Assembly: GCA_900544275.1 (NCBI GenBank)
Contig: UQUU01000005.1
Span: 124,001 to 188,000 of the forward strand
Direction of reading: 5' to 3'
Length of the DNA: 64,000 nucleotides
Origin: an uncultured Succiniclasticum sp.
Lineage (GTDB): Bacteria > Bacillota > Negativicutes > Acidaminococcales > Acidaminococcaceae
Both the position numbers and the translations under genes were made by a program. The first letter of the stretch is position 1. Every line of letters begins with the position of its first letter. Of the stretch, positions 32,758-40,800 are shown in pieces. Under the pieces are notes generated by a model. The model was not told where the DNA came from. It made no database searches and saw nothing but the letters and a program-made list of their open reading frames with translations.

Positions 32758-32784
32758 GTAAGAGCAGATTTCACAGTATTTTCC

Positions 32785-32814
32785 TTGCGTTGTTTCCTGT
32801 AAAAATGCTATTAT
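32785..32814 (+). promoter_or_regulatory. Promoter of murA
   Basis: TTGCGT at 32785-32790, an 18-base spacer and TATTAT at 32809-32814. Confidence 0.55.
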
Positions 32815-32894
32815 AAATAGTACGAAATTCCTTATAATTACTCTGGATAATTATTTCCAACGCTGTATCTTACAGCAAAATGGGAGGTATCTTG

Positions 32895-34169
32895 GTGGAT
32901 AAATTAATCGTCAAAGGCGGCAACCGTCTGGTCGGTACTGTTAAGACCAGCGGCGCTAAAAATGCGGTGCTGCCGATTATTGCGGCATCGATTTTAGGGG
33001 AATCTCCCAGCCGTTTAGATGAGATTCCTCAGCTGGAGGACGTAAAGACGATCTGCGGCGTACTGGAACATTTGGGTGTCAGAGTGGACCGTAGCGAGCC
33101 GCATGTGCTGCAGATGGATACCTCGAATATTACAGCGTATGAAGCGCCGTACAATCTGGTGCGGACGATGCGTGCTTCTTTTGTTGTATTGGGGCCTTTG
33201 CTGGCTCGTATGGGACATGCCCGTATCTCCCAGCCAGGGGGCTGCGCCATTGGCAGTCGGCCTATCGATCTGCATTTAAAGGGCTTTGAGGCCTTGGGTG
33301 CTACCATTACTCAGGATCATGGTTTTATTGATGCGGTAGCGCCGAACGGCCTGAAGGGGGCGGACATCTATCTGGATTTTCCCAGTGTAGGGGCGACGGA
33401 GAATATTATGATGGCTGCCTGCCTGGCGGAAGGCGTGACCACGTTGGAAAATCCGGCGGAAGAACCGGAAATTGTGGACCTGGCCAACTACCTGAATCAG
33501 ATGGGGGCCCGGGTGCGAGGCGCCGGCACCGATGTGATCAGGATTGAAGGCGTACAGCATATGCATGGCTGCGACCATACGGTAATACCTGACCGGATCG
33601 AAGCGGGGACGTATATGATCGCGGCAGCGATGACTCACGGCGATATTATCATTGAAAATGTGTTAGCCGAACACCAGAAACCGTTGCTGGCCAAATTACG
33701 GGAGGCGGGGGTCCTGATTGAAGAGGATATTGACCGCATTCATGTGTCCTGCCCGGGACCGTTGAAAGGAATCAATGTGAAAACCATGCCTTATCCGGGT
33801 TTTCCTACGGACATGCAGCCCCAGATCATGGCTATGATGACCATCAGCGAAGGGCGCAGCAACTTGATCGAAACGGTATTTGAAAATCGCTTTATGCATG
33901 TGGTGGAGATGAATCGCATGGGTGCTAATATTGCGACGACAGGTGCCAGAGCCGCGTTGATCGAGGGTCCCTCTCAGCTTACCGGCTGTGAAGTCAACGC
34001 CACGGACCTGCGGGCCGGAGCGGCGATGATTCTGTCGGGCCTGGTAGCGGAAGGAACCACTACAATCGGCAATCTGCATCATATTGACAGAGGTTACGAA
34101 GATATTGTGGGCAAGCTTCAGGCACTGGGTGCGGATATTCAAAGAATCACAGTAACCGAACAAGACTAA
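32895..34169 (+). CDS. murA: UDP-N-acetylglucosamine 1-carboxyvinyltransferase
   Basis: First committed step of peptidoglycan synthesis, adding enolpyruvate to UDP-GlcNAc. 424 residues from the GTG at 32895, which lies 7 bases after GGGAGG; an upstream in-frame ATG at 32880 overlaps that ribosome site. The fosfomycin-target Cys is present in QPGGCAIGSRP. KTSGAKNAVLP at the N terminus and FPTDMQPQ are typical. It precedes mreB by 23 bases, as in many Firmicutes. Confidence 0.96.
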   Translation: MDKLIVKGGNRLVGTVKTSGAKNAVLPIIAASILGESPSRLDEIPQLEDVKTICGVLEHLGVRVDRSEPHVLQMDTSNITAYEAPYNLVRTMRASFVVLGPLLARMGHARISQPGGCAIGSRPIDLHLKGFEALGATITQDHGFIDAVAPNGLKGADIYLDFPSVGATENIMMAACLAEGVTTLENPAEEPEIVDLANYLNQMGARVRGAGTDVIRIEGVQHMHGCDHTVIPDRIEAGTYMIAAAMTHGDIIIENVLAEHQKPLLAKLREAGVLIEEDIDRIHVSCPGPLKGINVKTMPYPGFPTDMQPQIMAMMTISEGRSNLIETVFENRFMHVVEMNRMGANIATTGARAALIEGPSQLTGCEVNATDLRAGAAMILSGLVAEGTTTIGNLHHIDRGYEDIVGKLQALGADIQRITVTEQD

Positions 34170-34192
34170 TAGTTAATATAAGGAGAGCGTTT

Positions 34193-35215
34193 ATGTTTGG
34201 TGGAGGCATGGATATTGGGATTGATTTAGGAACCGCCAATATTCTGGTTTATATCAAAGGCAAGGGAATCGTTTTGGACGAACCTTCGGTAGTTGCGGTA
34301 GAAAAAAGTACCAACCGGATCCTGGCGGTAGGTTCGGAAGCCCGGGACATGTTGGGACGCACGCCTCAGGGAATCGTGGCGGTACGGCCTTTAAAAGAAG
34401 GCGTGATCGCGAACTATACGATCACCCAGAAAATGTTGGAATTCATTATCAATAAAGTGGCGGGAAAAAGCTTTTTTTTCAAGCCCCGGGTGATGACCTG
34501 CATACCTATACATATCACTTCGGTGGAGAAACGTGCGGTGCTGGAAGCGACGATTCAGGCCGGTGTGTCGAAAACCTACCTGATCGAAGAGCCGCTGGCC
34601 GCAGCGTTGGGAGCCGGCTTAGATATTATGGTTCCCTCCGGTAAAATGGTGGTGGATATCGGCGGCGGCACTACGGATATTGCGATCCTCAGTCTGGGCG
34701 GCGTAGTGGACTCGGATTCGGTGCGTATCGGCGGCGATAAATTTGACGAAAGTATCGTTCGTTATGTAAAGAAAGAATATAATATTTTAATCGGGGATAC
34801 TACAGGGGAAAGCATTAAAAAAGAAATTGGCAATGTGCATGCGGGGGAAGAAGTGCAAACAATGAACGTACGGGGCAGAGATGCGGTAAATGGCTTACCG
34901 GCTACTGTCGCCGTATCCTCCGAAGATGTTCGTGCCGCTTTGGAAGAGCCGTTAGAGGCCTTGTTGGGACGGATCCGGGCGGTCCTGGAACGGTGCCCGC
35001 CGGAATTATCTGCGGACATTGTGGATAACGGTATTTGTCTTACCGGCGGCGGCGCTTTGCTGGGAGGGCTAGCGCAGGTAATCAGCGAAGATACGGGGAT
35101 TCATGTATTTGTGGCGGAAAGTCCTTTGGACTGTGTGGCCACGGGCACCGGAAAAGCGCTGGAGAATCTGGATAAGTTGCGCCCCGGCGCAATTTTCAGC
35201 AATGCCATGTTTTAA
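34193..35215 (+). CDS. mreB: Rod-shape determining actin homologue MreB/Mbl
   Basis: 340 residues. Actin-fold nucleotide motifs: phosphate 1 GIDLGTAN, phosphate 2 VVDIGGGTTDIA, adenosine motif LTGGGALLGGL. SFFFKPRVM is a possible membrane-contact loop. Position right after murA, away from mreCD, is that of mbl in Bacillus, so it may be an Mbl-type paralogue. GGAGAG ribosome site. A short CTGCCA-ATAA-TGGCAG hairpin follows (35228-35243). Confidence 0.93.
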   Translation: MFGGGMDIGIDLGTANILVYIKGKGIVLDEPSVVAVEKSTNRILAVGSEARDMLGRTPQGIVAVRPLKEGVIANYTITQKMLEFIINKVAGKSFFFKPRVMTCIPIHITSVEKRAVLEATIQAGVSKTYLIEEPLAAALGAGLDIMVPSGKMVVDIGGGTTDIAILSLGGVVDSDSVRIGGDKFDESIVRYVKKEYNILIGDTTGESIKKEIGNVHAGEEVQTMNVRGRDAVNGLPATVAVSSEDVRAALEEPLEALLGRIRAVLERCPPELSADIVDNGICLTGGGALLGGLAQVISEDTGIHVFVAESPLDCVATGTGKALENLDKLRPGAIFSNAMF

Positions 35216-35304
35216 AGGGTCTGTAATCTGCCAATAATGGCAGGAGTCGTTTAGGGAGTTTTTATGGCGGGCATTGCCTGACGTAAAGACAGAGAAAAAT
35301 AAAT

Positions 35305-35350
35305 CAGGACGGCAGAGGCGGGGGAATCCCTTTGTTCTCTGACCGTCCTG
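35305..35350 (+). promoter_or_regulatory. Stem-loop in the leader of the glycosidase gene
   Basis: CAGGACGGCAGAG (35305-35317) pairs with CTCTGACCGTCCTG (35337-35350) with one bulged base around a 19-base loop. No T run follows, so a regulatory leader is more likely than a terminator. Confidence 0.4.
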
Positions 35351-35427
35351 CTGACTTTCAGGGGTGCTGTGAAAAATGCGTGAAGTATGGAGAAACTGTG
35401 ACGAAAAGGATGAGAGGTGATTTGCTC

Positions 35428-36825
35428 ATGAGGTTGAAAGGCTGCGTAAAGAATCTGTTTTATACATTGGCTGTCTGCTTCGTGTTCCTGCCGTCTGCGG
35501 CCCGGGCGCAGGTGACGGGGATGCGTGTCAGCAGCGGACCGGCCCGGGTCCGTATTGTGCTGGATCTGGATGCGCCTGCGAGTTTTACTGAGGCGAAGGG
35601 GCAGCCCGGGATCCGGTTGGAAGTAGGGACCGGTGTGGCAAAGGCTTTAAAGCGCAGTCTGAAGGACCCCGTGGTACAAGAGATTCGACTGGCTAAAAAA
35701 GGCAAAAATGCCGGCGTGCTGGAGATGGATCTGGGCAAGAGCGCCCAGCACAAGGTATTGGTTTTAAAAAAGCCGGACCGTCTGGTGCTGGATGTGTATC
35801 GCATACAGATCGTTAAAACGACCCGGGAGTTGGGGGACGGCCTGTCTTACACTTACTGGCAGGACGACATGAAAGGGCTGCCGGTACGACTTTATGTGCT
35901 GAGTCTGAAGCCGGGCAGCGGCTACTATCTGAAACCTTTTTCCGGCGCTGCGGATCGGAACGGAAGAGGTCGTTTAACCGCCGCTTCCGCTGTGGCCGGC
36001 GCCCGTGCGGCGGTCAATGCGTCTTATTTTGATACGGATGGCTGGGTCATCGGCAACTGCAAATGGCAGGGAGCGTTTTACGGCATGGATACCACCCCGC
36101 GCAGTGCTTTGGTGATCGATAAAACCGGCAATCCTTCCGTGCAGCAGGATCTTTCGTATCGCGGTTCGGTTTCTCTGCCCGACGGGCAGGTAATGGAGAT
36201 AAAAGGAATCAACCGGCAGCGTATGGCGCAGGATCTGGTTTTGCTTAACCGCTACTACGGACCCGAAACCCGCACGAATGAATACGGGCGTGAAGTAAAA
36301 GTTAAGCAAGGACGCGCGGCGGAGCTTTCCAATAAGGGAAACATGCGCCTGGACTCCGATTCGCTGGTGCTTTCGGGGCATGGCAGCAGTGCGGATATCC
36401 TGGCCCGAATCAAACGGGGGGATCGGGTGGCCATCGACCAGACGCTGGGCAGCCGCCTGGCAGATGATGCGATTCTGGTGCTGGGGGGCGGACCTTCCCT
36501 GGTGGAAAAAGGCCAGGTCAATGTGCGGTCCCGAGAGGAAAGCATCGCTGCCGATATTGCTTATGGCAGGGCGCCCCGTACCGGCGTGGGCGTGAAAGAG
36601 GATGGTACGGTGCTGCTGATGGTAGTAGATGGGCGCAGTGCCTATTCGGCCGGCATGACGTTAAAAGAATTCGGCGAATATTTTAAACGGTTCGGGGCGA
36701 AAGAAGCCGTGAATTTTGACGGGGGCGGTTCTTCGGAAATGGTGCTGGACCGTAAAATCATGAATCGGCCCTCCGATGGCGGGGAGCGCCCTATAAGCAT
36801 CGGTCTGGGCGTCTTTAAAAAATAA
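35428..36825 (+). CDS. Secreted AMIN-domain plus phosphodiester glycosidase (NAGPA family) protein
   Basis: 465 residues from ATG 35428 (AGAGGTGA upstream); the frame extends to 35332 but the first ~32 codons overlap the leader stem-loop. A signal peptide (1-28, ending SAARAQ) is followed by an AMIN-like domain (about 30-130, VLDLDAPASF to RLVLDVYR), which usually binds cell wall or a secretin. The rest is a phosphodiester N-acetylglucosaminidase domain with AAVNASYFDTDG, LGGGPSLVEKG, APRTGVGV and NFDGGGSSEMV. It probably cleaves a phosphodiester-linked sugar in the envelope; substrate unknown. Confidence 0.85.
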   Translation: MRLKGCVKNLFYTLAVCFVFLPSAARAQVTGMRVSSGPARVRIVLDLDAPASFTEAKGQPGIRLEVGTGVAKALKRSLKDPVVQEIRLAKKGKNAGVLEMDLGKSAQHKVLVLKKPDRLVLDVYRIQIVKTTRELGDGLSYTYWQDDMKGLPVRLYVLSLKPGSGYYLKPFSGAADRNGRGRLTAASAVAGARAAVNASYFDTDGWVIGNCKWQGAFYGMDTTPRSALVIDKTGNPSVQQDLSYRGSVSLPDGQVMEIKGINRQRMAQDLVLLNRYYGPETRTNEYGREVKVKQGRAAELSNKGNMRLDSDSLVLSGHGSSADILARIKRGDRVAIDQTLGSRLADDAILVLGGGPSLVEKGQVNVRSREESIAADIAYGRAPRTGVGVKEDGTVLLMVVDGRSAYSAGMTLKEFGEYFKRFGAKEAVNFDGGGSSEMVLDRKIMNRPSDGGERPISIGLGVFKK

Positions 36826-37046
36826 AGGTAATCCTTATCAGCAGTCGGCCTTTTCTCCTTGAGACAGGGGTCAGATGTTTGTTTTGTTCGCGCTTTGGAT
36901 AAACGATATGCTATTTGTTAATTTTTTTTGAACAATTGCCTGCTTTTGCCAAAAATTGTCATAAGTTGTATAATATTATAATAGTCATGGATGGCTATTA
37001 TGTAGTTGTGTAGATGATAGTTTCAGGTACATAAGGAGATAAAGAT
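36826..37046 (+). promoter_or_regulatory. Promoter and operator-like dyad before the lipoyl-like gene
   Basis: Consensus promoter TTGCCA (36946-36951), 17 bases, TATAAT (36969-36974). Directly downstream, 36978-37001 is a dyad with arms ATAATAGTCAT and ATGGCTATTAT (one mismatch) around GG, covering the expected start of transcription. It could bind a repressor or form a 5' hairpin. Confidence 0.65.
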
Positions 37047-37358
37047 ATGTTGAAAAAAATTCATTGGAAGGTGATCGTCACTGTGGCCGTTATGGCTGTG
37101 GCTTTCGGCATTTACACGCTGGCTTTTGCAGCGGAGAGCGTGCCCCAGAATGCAACGCTGGCCGGTGTTGTGGTGGCGGATAATCTGGCGGTGGTCGGCC
37201 AGGAGGTGCGTCAGGGCGATGTGCTGGTAAAAGTGAAGACCGTGGCCGGAGCGATGCCTGCGGCTCGCGCAACTGTCACCGGCAAGGTGACCGCGGTGTT
37301 TGTGGTCCCCGGGCAAAAAATTGTCGGCGGGGAAGCGGTGGCGGAAGTTACTCACTGA
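37047..37358 (+). CDS. Secreted or membrane-anchored lipoyl/biotinyl-like domain protein
   Basis: 103 residues. A hydrophobic N terminus (about 8-29, ending AFAAES) is a signal peptide or anchor. The remainder is one lipoyl-type beta hairpin: QEVRQGDVLVKVKT and, 35 residues on, VTGKVTAVFVVPGQKIVGGEAVAEV. The Lys of biotin or lipoyl carriers (MKM or DKA) is absent, so it is more like the hairpin of HlyD/MacA adaptors without their helices. GGAGAT upstream. It has a strong own promoter. Partner unknown. Confidence 0.65.
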   Translation: MLKKIHWKVIVTVAVMAVAFGIYTLAFAAESVPQNATLAGVVVADNLAVVGQEVRQGDVLVKVKTVAGAMPAARATVTGKVTAVFVVPGQKIVGGEAVAEVTH

Positions 37359-37388
37359 GGCCTTGCCTGTTTGTCTGTTAAAATACCT

Positions 37389-37414
37389 GCAGCTCCGGCT
37401 CAGTCCGGAGCTGC
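37389..37414 (+). promoter_or_regulatory. Perfect 10-bp hairpin before the S55 peptidase gene
   Basis: GCAGCTCCGG (37389-37398) pairs with CCGGAGCTGC (37405-37414) around CTCAGT, ending 15 bases before the ATG and close to the AGGAT ribosome site. No T run. Confidence 0.5.
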
Positions 37415-37429
37415 TGATAGGATGTACGC

Positions 37430-39181
37430 ATGAAAAAACTTGTAGTATTGCTGGCTTTGCTTTTTGCTTTTTTGGAAGGGACGGCCTATGCTCTTACGCC
37501 GCTGATGCCTGTGGAAAACCTGCGGGTGGGGATGAAGGGTTATGCGAAAACCGTTATTTCCGGAGATACGATCGAAACCTTCCCGATAGAAGTGTTGGGT
37601 GTGACCGGCGATGAAAATTCCGGTTATCAAATATTGATCAAAGCCGGGGGCAGTCTGATTGAACGCAGCGGCGGCATCGCTCAGGGAATGAGCGGCAGCC
37701 CGGTCTATATTGACGGGCGTCTCGTAGGGGCCGTGGCCTATGGCAGAGCCTTTAATGATCCGCACTATTGTTTTCTGACGCCGATTCAAAATATGCTGGA
37801 AATGCTGGACAAACCTGTGCCGCATAAGGACAATGCCGGGAAAGATCCGGCGCTGCTGCCGAAAGGTACCCGGCTGATGGCCGGTGGTTTCAGCTCCGTA
37901 GGATTTGCTATTCTTGCAGAAGAACTTCAGCCTTTTGATTTGACTGCGGTGGATGTTGGGCCTGTGGGCACGGTTCAGGTTGCCGGTAATCTGGAGCCCG
38001 GCAGCTCGGTAGGGGTCGCTCTTGTTCAGGGCGATCTTTCTTTGGGTGCGCTGGGGACCGTTACCTGGACGGATGACAAGGGGCGCCTGCTGGCGTTTGG
38101 TCATCCTTTTGTGCAGCGGGGCGACGCGTCCTTTTTTATGACCAAAACCTGGGTACTGGCCTCGCTTCCCAACCTGCAGACTGCCTATAAGGTGGGGAAT
38201 CTGGGACAGGCCGTAGGTACTGTGAATCAGGATCGGGCGGCCGGGGTAGCCGGTACGGTGGGCAAATTACCCAAATATATTCCTTTATACGTATCCGCCT
38301 CTGATATGACCCGTTCTTTGAATCGCGGAACCAGAGTCAAGATTGTGGAAGATGAACAGCTGACGCCGGGGCTGATTGCTTCTGTGGTGGCCAGTGAGGC
38401 GGCGAAGGCCGCGGATCATGCGGTCGGCGGCAGCGCCCGTATCCTTTTTGATATTATGGCGTTGGACAGCCAGAATAATCCCCTCCATATTTTGCGGGAA
38501 AACATGTACTATGATACGAAGAATATCATCCGGCAGTTGCCGCAGGAATTGCAGGAAGCCTCTCAGGTTTTGCTGCAAAATAAATTAGAAAAGGTAAATA
38601 TTACTAACATCGACGTTACGGTAGACTTGAGTACGGATAGCCTGGTAGCGGAAATTCAGCGGGCGTCCGTACAGGAAAAAGAGCCTAAGCCGGGGGACAC
38701 AATCCACCTGGATGTGGTGATGAAACCCTATCGTTCGGCGGAAATCACCCGTACGGTAGCCTATAAGCTGCCCAAGGATGCTTCCGGCGACCTTAAGCTG
38801 AATGTAAGAGGCGGCGCCTCCATGAACTGGATTCAGCAACTGTTGCGGCAGCAAAAGGAAGAGGGCGTGCCGCAGGTTAAAGAGAGGGCGCAGGAGCAGG
38901 AGAAGCGGGACAAGGAAAAGAAAAAAGAAATTCGCTTACGTGACTATGTGCGTGAAATTAACAGGGCAGACCGGAACAACGACATTATTGTGGAATATGC
39001 TGTGAAAGAATCGGCAGATTCTTCCGGAAAAAGCGGCAGAGGAATGGCCGAGCAGGCGGCGGAAGAAGAGATACCGTTGACTTTCAGCGCTCTGTTGGCC
39101 GGCGGAAGAAACAAGCAGTCCACGCCGATCGATTTAATCGTAGATGGTGAAACCGGAGTGACGGTAAAGATTGCCGATTGA
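37430..39181 (+). CDS. Secreted peptidase S55 (SpoIVB-type) domain protein
   Basis: 583 residues with a signal peptide (1-20). The N-terminal part has MPVENLRVGMKGY and the serine motif GMS88GSPVYIDGRLVGAV, and later LGTVTWTDDKGRLLAFGH225PF, supplying the candidate Ser and His. In B. subtilis SpoIVB the His motif comes before the Ser motif and a PDZ domain precedes both; here the order is reversed and no PDZ is evident. The second half (about 330-583) has a beta-rich segment and a Glu/Lys-rich helix (480-510). No sporulation genes are in the window, so a role in envelope homeostasis is likelier. It lies 70 bases before mlaE. Confidence 0.8.
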   Translation: MKKLVVLLALLFAFLEGTAYALTPLMPVENLRVGMKGYAKTVISGDTIETFPIEVLGVTGDENSGYQILIKAGGSLIERSGGIAQGMSGSPVYIDGRLVGAVAYGRAFNDPHYCFLTPIQNMLEMLDKPVPHKDNAGKDPALLPKGTRLMAGGFSSVGFAILAEELQPFDLTAVDVGPVGTVQVAGNLEPGSSVGVALVQGDLSLGALGTVTWTDDKGRLLAFGHPFVQRGDASFFMTKTWVLASLPNLQTAYKVGNLGQAVGTVNQDRAAGVAGTVGKLPKYIPLYVSASDMTRSLNRGTRVKIVEDEQLTPGLIASVVASEAAKAADHAVGGSARILFDIMALDSQNNPLHILRENMYYDTKNIIRQLPQELQEASQVLLQNKLEKVNITNIDVTVDLSTDSLVAEIQRASVQEKEPKPGDTIHLDVVMKPYRSAEITRTVAYKLPKDASGDLKLNVRGGASMNWIQQLLRQQKEEGVPQVKERAQEQEKRDKEKKKEIRLRDYVREINRADRNNDIIVEYAVKESADSSGKSGRGMAEQAAEEEIPLTFSALLAGGRNKQSTPIDLIVDGETGVTVKIAD

Positions 39182-39251
39182 CAGGACTGCCATAAAATTG
39201 CCATGATACTTGAGTATACTTGCGATATGAGAAGAGAAGGGGAAGAAAAAG

Positions 39252-40028
39252 ATGCTGCGTGATTTATGTGCCTGGGCAGGCGCTTTTGTCCTTCGTTTTT
39301 GCCAGGTCACCGGACAAATGTCCCTGCTTTTTCTGGATACCCTTGCGAAAATCCGCCAGGGCAGCGTCAAAGAGACCTTGCGGCAAATGGCTCTGCTAGG
39401 TGCGGACTCTCTTCCCATCGTATTGTTGACCATGCTATGTACAGGCATGGTTTTTTCCGTCCAGACGGCGAAAGAGTTTGTCTCCTTAGGCGCTTCCAAT
39501 ACGGTAGGCGGCATTGTGGCCATTGCTATGGGCCGCGAACTGGTGCCTGTACTTACCGGTGTGGTGGTCGCCGGACGGATTGGCGCGGCCATTGCGGCGG
39601 AACTTGGAACGATGAAAGTGACCGAGCAGATCGATGCGCTGCGGGTCATGGCCACCAGTCCGGTGCGTTATCTGGTGGTGCCCCGTTTTCTGGCGGCTTC
39701 GCTTATGATGCCGGTGCTGATCGTTTTTGGTAATTTTATCGGCAACGCCGGCGGCTATTTTGTCGCTCATTATTACGCGGATATCAGTTCATTTATTTAT
39801 ATAAATTCTATCAAACAGTTTTGCGAGACCTTTGATATTGTCGGAGGTATGATCAAGGGGGTCGCGTTTGGCGCGATCATCAGTACGGTAGGCTGCTTTA
39901 AAGGCCTGCATGCGGATAAAGGCGCGGAAGGTGTAGGCCTTGCCACGACTGCCTCTGTAGTCCTTTCGATCATTTTGATTTTCATTGCGGATTATTTTAT
40001 GACCGTATTATTATATGTTGATAAATAA
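39252..40028 (+). CDS. mlaE: Phospholipid ABC transporter permease, MlaE family
   Basis: 258 residues with five to six membrane segments. Family features: LLTMLCTGMVFSVQTAKEF near residue 60, GRELVPVLTGVVVAGRIGAA, and EIDAL-type EQIDALRVMATSP. Inner-membrane core of the MCE transporter that moves phospholipids between membranes. First of three adjacent genes with mlaF and mlaD. AAGGGGAAG upstream of the ATG. Confidence 0.95.
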   Translation: MLRDLCAWAGAFVLRFCQVTGQMSLLFLDTLAKIRQGSVKETLRQMALLGADSLPIVLLTMLCTGMVFSVQTAKEFVSLGASNTVGGIVAIAMGRELVPVLTGVVVAGRIGAAIAAELGTMKVTEQIDALRVMATSPVRYLVVPRFLAASLMMPVLIVFGNFIGNAGGYFVAHYYADISSFIYINSIKQFCETFDIVGGMIKGVAFGAIISTVGCFKGLHADKGAEGVGLATTASVVLSIILIFIADYFMTVLLYVDK

Positions 40029-40038
40029 GTGAGGCGCT

Positions 40039-40800
40039 ATGACGGAATCGGTGATCTCTCTGCAAAACCTTATGATTTCCTTCGGCGAAAATGAGGTTTT
40101 GCGGGGTGTAAATTTAGAGGTAACACAAGGGGAGACGCTGGCTATTATCGGCCCTTCCGGTTCAGGGAAAAGTACGATTCTGAAGGTTCTTACCGGTCTG
40201 CTTCCCCCTACCGGAGGGAAAGTATTTATTGAAGGCACGGATGTTTCGGCTTTGTCGGAAGAGGGATGGAATAAAATTCGCAGGCAAGTAGGTATGGTCT
40301 TTCAGTATTCCGCGCTCTTTGATTTTCTGAATGTAAGGGAAAATGTGGCGTTTGGCTTGCGACAGCACTTTTCTTTGCCGGAAGAAGAAATCCAGAATAA
40401 AGTAAATGAACTGCTAAAAGATGTGGGCATGGAAGCGGCGGCGGAACAATTTCCCGTAGAGCTTTCCGGCGGTATGAAAAAGCGGGTCAGCCTGGCCCGG
40501 GCTCTGGCTTTCGATCCCAGGATCGTATTGTATGACGAGCCTACAGCGGGTCTGGATCCCATCCGTACCATGAGTATCAGCCGTCTGATCCGCGCAACGC
40601 AGAAAAAACACAAGATCACTTCTGTTCTTGTGACCCATGACATGGAGTCTGTATACGTGGCGGCAGACCGGGTCGTTCTCCTGAATGAGGGGAAAATTGC
40701 GGCGATCGGTACTCCGGAAGAGTTTAAAAATTCACCGGATCCCCTGGTGCGCGGTTTTGTTACCGGGGAGGAAATAGAAGGGACGACGGAGGAACTTTGA
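40039..40800 (+). CDS. mlaF: Phospholipid ABC transporter ATPase, MlaF family
   Basis: 253 residues. Walker A GPSGSGKST, Q loop VFQYSALF, signature LSGGMKKRVSLARAL (the KKR form typical of MlaF), Walker B IVLYDEPTAGLDP, and switch His in VTHDMES. Energises MlaE. Starts 10 bases after mlaE; its stop overlaps the mlaD start codon by one base (TGATG). Confidence 0.96.
   Translation: MTESVISLQNLMISFGENEVLRGVNLEVTQGETLAIIGPSGSGKSTILKVLTGLLPPTGGKVFIEGTDVSALSEEGWNKIRRQVGMVFQYSALFDFLNVRENVAFGLRQHFSLPEEEIQNKVNELLKDVGMEAAAEQFPVELSGGMKKRVSLARALAFDPRIVLYDEPTAGLDPIRTMSISRLIRATQKKHKITSVLVTHDMESVYVAADRVVLLNEGKIAAIGTPEEFKNSPDPLVRGFVTGEEIEGTTEEL

Larger units (their letters stand above)
32166..32894. other. 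Decayed sequence between the island and murA
   Basis: 729 bases without an intact gene. It contains a transposase-like plus-strand fragment (32319-32489), an overlapping minus-strand open stretch of about 65 codons (about 32372-32166, with CAFHDTTTCKNC), a short plus-strand frame starting MTYNEEKLALICRML at about 32551, the right direct repeat (32732-32757) and the murA promoter. The mixture of short fragments suggests remnants of mobile or transferred DNA. Confidence 0.5.

Noticed and set aside
37430..39181. Evidence that the organism makes spores (SpoIVB-like protein)
   Set aside because: Motif order differs from SpoIVB, no PDZ domain is seen and no other sporulation gene such as spoVG or spoIID is present in the syntenic places.
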